From CAYYMX01 sp964473045 (lineage in GTDB: Bacteria; Pseudomonadota; Alphaproteobacteria; Methylaequorales; Methylaequoraceae), in assembly GCA_964473045.1 (NCBI GenBank), contig CAYYMX010000073.1:1-6917 (forward strand): a stretch of 6,917 bases of DNA, read 5' to 3'. Made by a program: the position numbers and the translations under genes. The notes beneath the pieces are model-generated. The model was not told the DNA's origin. It saw only the letters and a program-made list of their open reading frames with translations, and searched no databases. Positions 5,575 through 6,917 of this stretch are shown here, piece after piece (position 1 is the stretch's first letter; each line of letters starts with the position of its first letter).

Positions 5575-6580
5575 AAAACATAGTTTTATTCCAGAAAAAA
5601 AAGTAGGTGTATTACTTGTTAATTTAGGAACTCCAGACGCAACTAATTATATTTCAATGTGGAAATATCTGAGAGAGTTCTTAAGTGATAGAAGAATTAT
5701 AGAAACCCCCAGGGTTTTTTGGTATCCAATTTTGTATCTTATCATTTTGATCCTACGGCCTTATAAATCAGGAAAACTGTATAAAAAAATATGGGATAGA
5801 AAAAGAAATGAGTCTCCATTAAGAATTTATTCGAAAAGTTTAGCTCGAAAAATTTCAAAAGATTTCAAAAAACTAGGTGTTTCAGTTGAGTATGCTATGA
5901 ATTATGGAAAGCCTTCAATCAAAAGGGAAATGGATAAATTATTTAAGAATGGTTGTATAAAAATATTAATTGTGCCTCTATACCCTCAATATTCAGCAAC
6001 AACTACAGCTTCTGTTGTAGATAGAGTTTTTTTCTATCTTAAAAATATTAGATGGCAACCAACAATTAGATTTTGTCCACCATACTTTGATGATAAATTG
6101 TATATAGATGCATTGGAGCTCTCCGTAAATAAACAGATAAAAAAAATGAAGAAAAAACCAAAAAGAATAGTTTGTTCTTTTCATGGAATCCCAAAAAAAT
6201 ATTTTTTAAAAGGCGATCCTTATCACTGTCATTGTTCAAAAACAGTTCGTTTGTTAAACGAAAGATTTAAAAAAGAGAATATAAGTTTTGAAATTTCCTT
6301 TCAATCTCGTTTTGGTCCACAAGAATGGTTGAGGCCATATATGAATGAAAAGTTTAAGGAAATATTGGATAATAATGAGAATGAGATATGCCTAATGACA
6401 CCAGGCTTTTCAATGGATTGCTTAGAAACTCTAGAAGAGATAAAAATTCAGGGAAAAAAAGATTTTTTAGAAATGGGTGGCAAGAGTTTTTCTTATATTA
6501 GTTGTTTAAATGATGAGAAAAGCTCGGTTAACATGTTAACAGAAATTATTAAAAGAGAACTATCTGGGTGGATCAATTAA
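5564..6580 (+). CDS. hemH: Ferrochelatase
   Basis: Inserts Fe2+ into protoporphyrin IX to make protoheme, the final step of the pathway. The 338-residue protein begins with GVLLVNLGTPDA (15-26), then YLREFLSDRRII, AMNYGKPS, LYPQYSATTTASV (139-151), SFHGIPKKY with catalytic His207, GDPYHCHCSKT (217-227), SRFGPQEWL, and PGFSMDCLETLEEI with the conserved Glu288. This is the normal proteobacterial length and motif set. The CHC pair (Cys222, Cys224) is common in alphaproteobacterial HemH; some ferrochelatases in this group carry a [2Fe-2S] cluster, but I cannot assign ligands here. The ATG lies inside the end of hemE (11-nt overlap), preceded by a purine-rich AAGAGAG at 5553-5559 as a possible ribosome site. 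The hemJ start lies within its last codons. Confidence 0.97.
   Translation: MKPEKHSFIPEKKVGVLLVNLGTPDATNYISMWKYLREFLSDRRIIETPRVFWYPILYLIILILRPYKSGKLYKKIWDRKRNESPLRIYSKSLARKISKDFKKLGVSVEYAMNYGKPSIKREMDKLFKNGCIKILIVPLYPQYSATTTASVVDRVFFYLKNIRWQPTIRFCPPYFDDKLYIDALELSVNKQIKKMKKKPKRIVCSFHGIPKKYFLKGDPYHCHCSKTVRLLNERFKKENISFEISFQSRFGPQEWLRPYMNEKFKEILDNNENEICLMTPGFSMDCLETLEEIKIQGKKDFLEMGGKSFSYISCLNDEKSSVNMLTEIIKRELSGWIN
5703..5717 (+). repeat. Terminator-like hairpin inside hemH
   Basis: AAACCC at 5703-5708 pairs with GGGTTT at 5712-5717 across a CCA loop, and the T run continues to 5720. The shape resembles a weak intrinsic terminator with three G:C pairs, early in the hemH coding region (around residues 47-52). 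Probably chance, but it could act as an attenuation or pause point. Confidence 0.25.
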
Positions 6581-6917
6581 TATTATATAAACTTGCAAAG
6601 GCATTGCACATAATTTTTATAACAACATGGATGGCTGGTTTGTTTTATTTACCAAGACTTTTTGTTTATCATTCTAGAGTTTCTGTAAACTCACAACAAT
6701 ACAAAACTTTTGAAATAATGGAGATGAAACTTTTAAAATATATAATGAACCCATCTTTCTTTTTCTCTTGGTTTTTTGGGATAATTTTAATTGTAATTAA
6801 TGGACAATTTTTTTCTTTTTGGTTTTTAACGAAAGTTTTTTTGGTTTTATTAATTTCTATTTTTCATATGCTCTGTGCGAAAATAAGAATTGATTTTAAA
6901 AAAAAAATTAATAAAAA
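6568..6917 (+). CDS. hemJ: Protoporphyrinogen IX oxidase HemJ (3' end outside window)
   Basis: Membrane protein that oxidises protoporphyrinogen IX to protoporphyrin IX, supplying the substrate of HemH. The frame is open from a GTG at 6568 to the window end (116 residues). No ATG precedes the conserved part: the in-frame stop at 6550-6552 limits the choice, and the GTG gives MDQLILYKLAKALHII, the expected N-terminus. It overlaps hemH by 13 nt. Family features are KALHII with the conserved His14, WMAGLFYLPRLFVYH (21-35), the EMKLLKYIMNPS loop (52-63), and K89 with His100 in the third hydrophobic segment. Membrane segments are about 11-33, 63-79 and 84-106; a fourth is expected beyond the window. 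Its place in the hem operon supports the call. Confidence 0.93.
   Translation, partial: MDQLILYKLAKALHIIFITTWMAGLFYLPRLFVYHSRVSVNSQQYKTFEIMEMKLLKYIMNPSFFFSWFFGIILIVINGQFFSFWFLTKVFLVLLISIFHMLCAKIRIDFKKKINK

Noticed and set aside
5993..6184. Minus-strand open frame of 63 residues
   Set aside because: Antisense to the conserved core of hemH; aromatic-rich composition is that of a reverse-complement shadow.
1..6917. Mobile elements, CRISPR arrays, defence or toxin-antitoxin genes, tRNA or rRNA
   Set aside because: Nothing resembling these was seen; the window is filled by conserved housekeeping genes apart from the 261-bp gap.

Overview
This window is a strongly AT-rich stretch whose genes are packed with overlaps of a few bases. 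The conserved gene set and order (leuS-lptE-holA, coaE-aroE-maf, hemE-hemH-hemJ) is the replication-origin neighbourhood of Alphaproteobacteria. Very low G+C, tiny spacers, many poly-A/poly-T tracts and few Shine-Dalgarno sites suggest a streamlined member, such as a SAR11/Pelagibacterales-like marine bacterium. The taxonomic call is inference; the gene identities are well supported by motifs.

Layout. Bases 1-2251 (+) hold the 3' part of leuS (leucyl-tRNA synthetase, from the KMSKS loop onward), then lptE (LPS-assembly lipoprotein) and holA (DNA polymerase III delta subunit), joined by two ATGA start/stop overlaps. Bases 2248-4293 (-) hold maf, aroE and coaE, transcribed leftward and converging on holA, with the two stop codons overlapping inside a 16-bp perfect palindrome. 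Bases 4294-4554 are the only real intergenic space. Bases 4555-6917 (+) hold hemE, hemH and hemJ (cut off by the window end), again overlapping.

The most interesting part is the 261-bp gap between the divergent maf and hemE genes. In alphaproteobacteria such as Caulobacter the chromosome origin lies beside hemE. This gap contains repeated 9-mers of the form TTWTNAACA, a near-consensus DnaA box on the opposite strand (TTATCCAGA), repeated GTTATT hexamers in both orientations, a 10-bp direct repeat near its two ends, and a simple-repeat block (CAA x5, TA x5, TAG x3) directly before hemE. Sampled G/C counts also change sense across it. I propose it as oriC; this is inference from context and motifs.

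How the genes work together: hemE, hemJ and hemH are three of the four last steps of protoheme synthesis; the step between HemE and HemJ (HemF/HemN) is not in the window. aroE (shikimate), coaE (CoA), maf (nucleotide house-cleaning), holA (replication), leuS (translation) and lptE (outer membrane) are unrelated housekeeping genes kept together near the origin. Compared with the gene order I recall for Caulobacter and rhizobia, where holA faces parB and coaE is followed by dnaQ, the holA/coaE junction looks like the product of an inversion spanning the origin. No tRNA, rRNA, CRISPR, insertion sequence or phage gene was seen.
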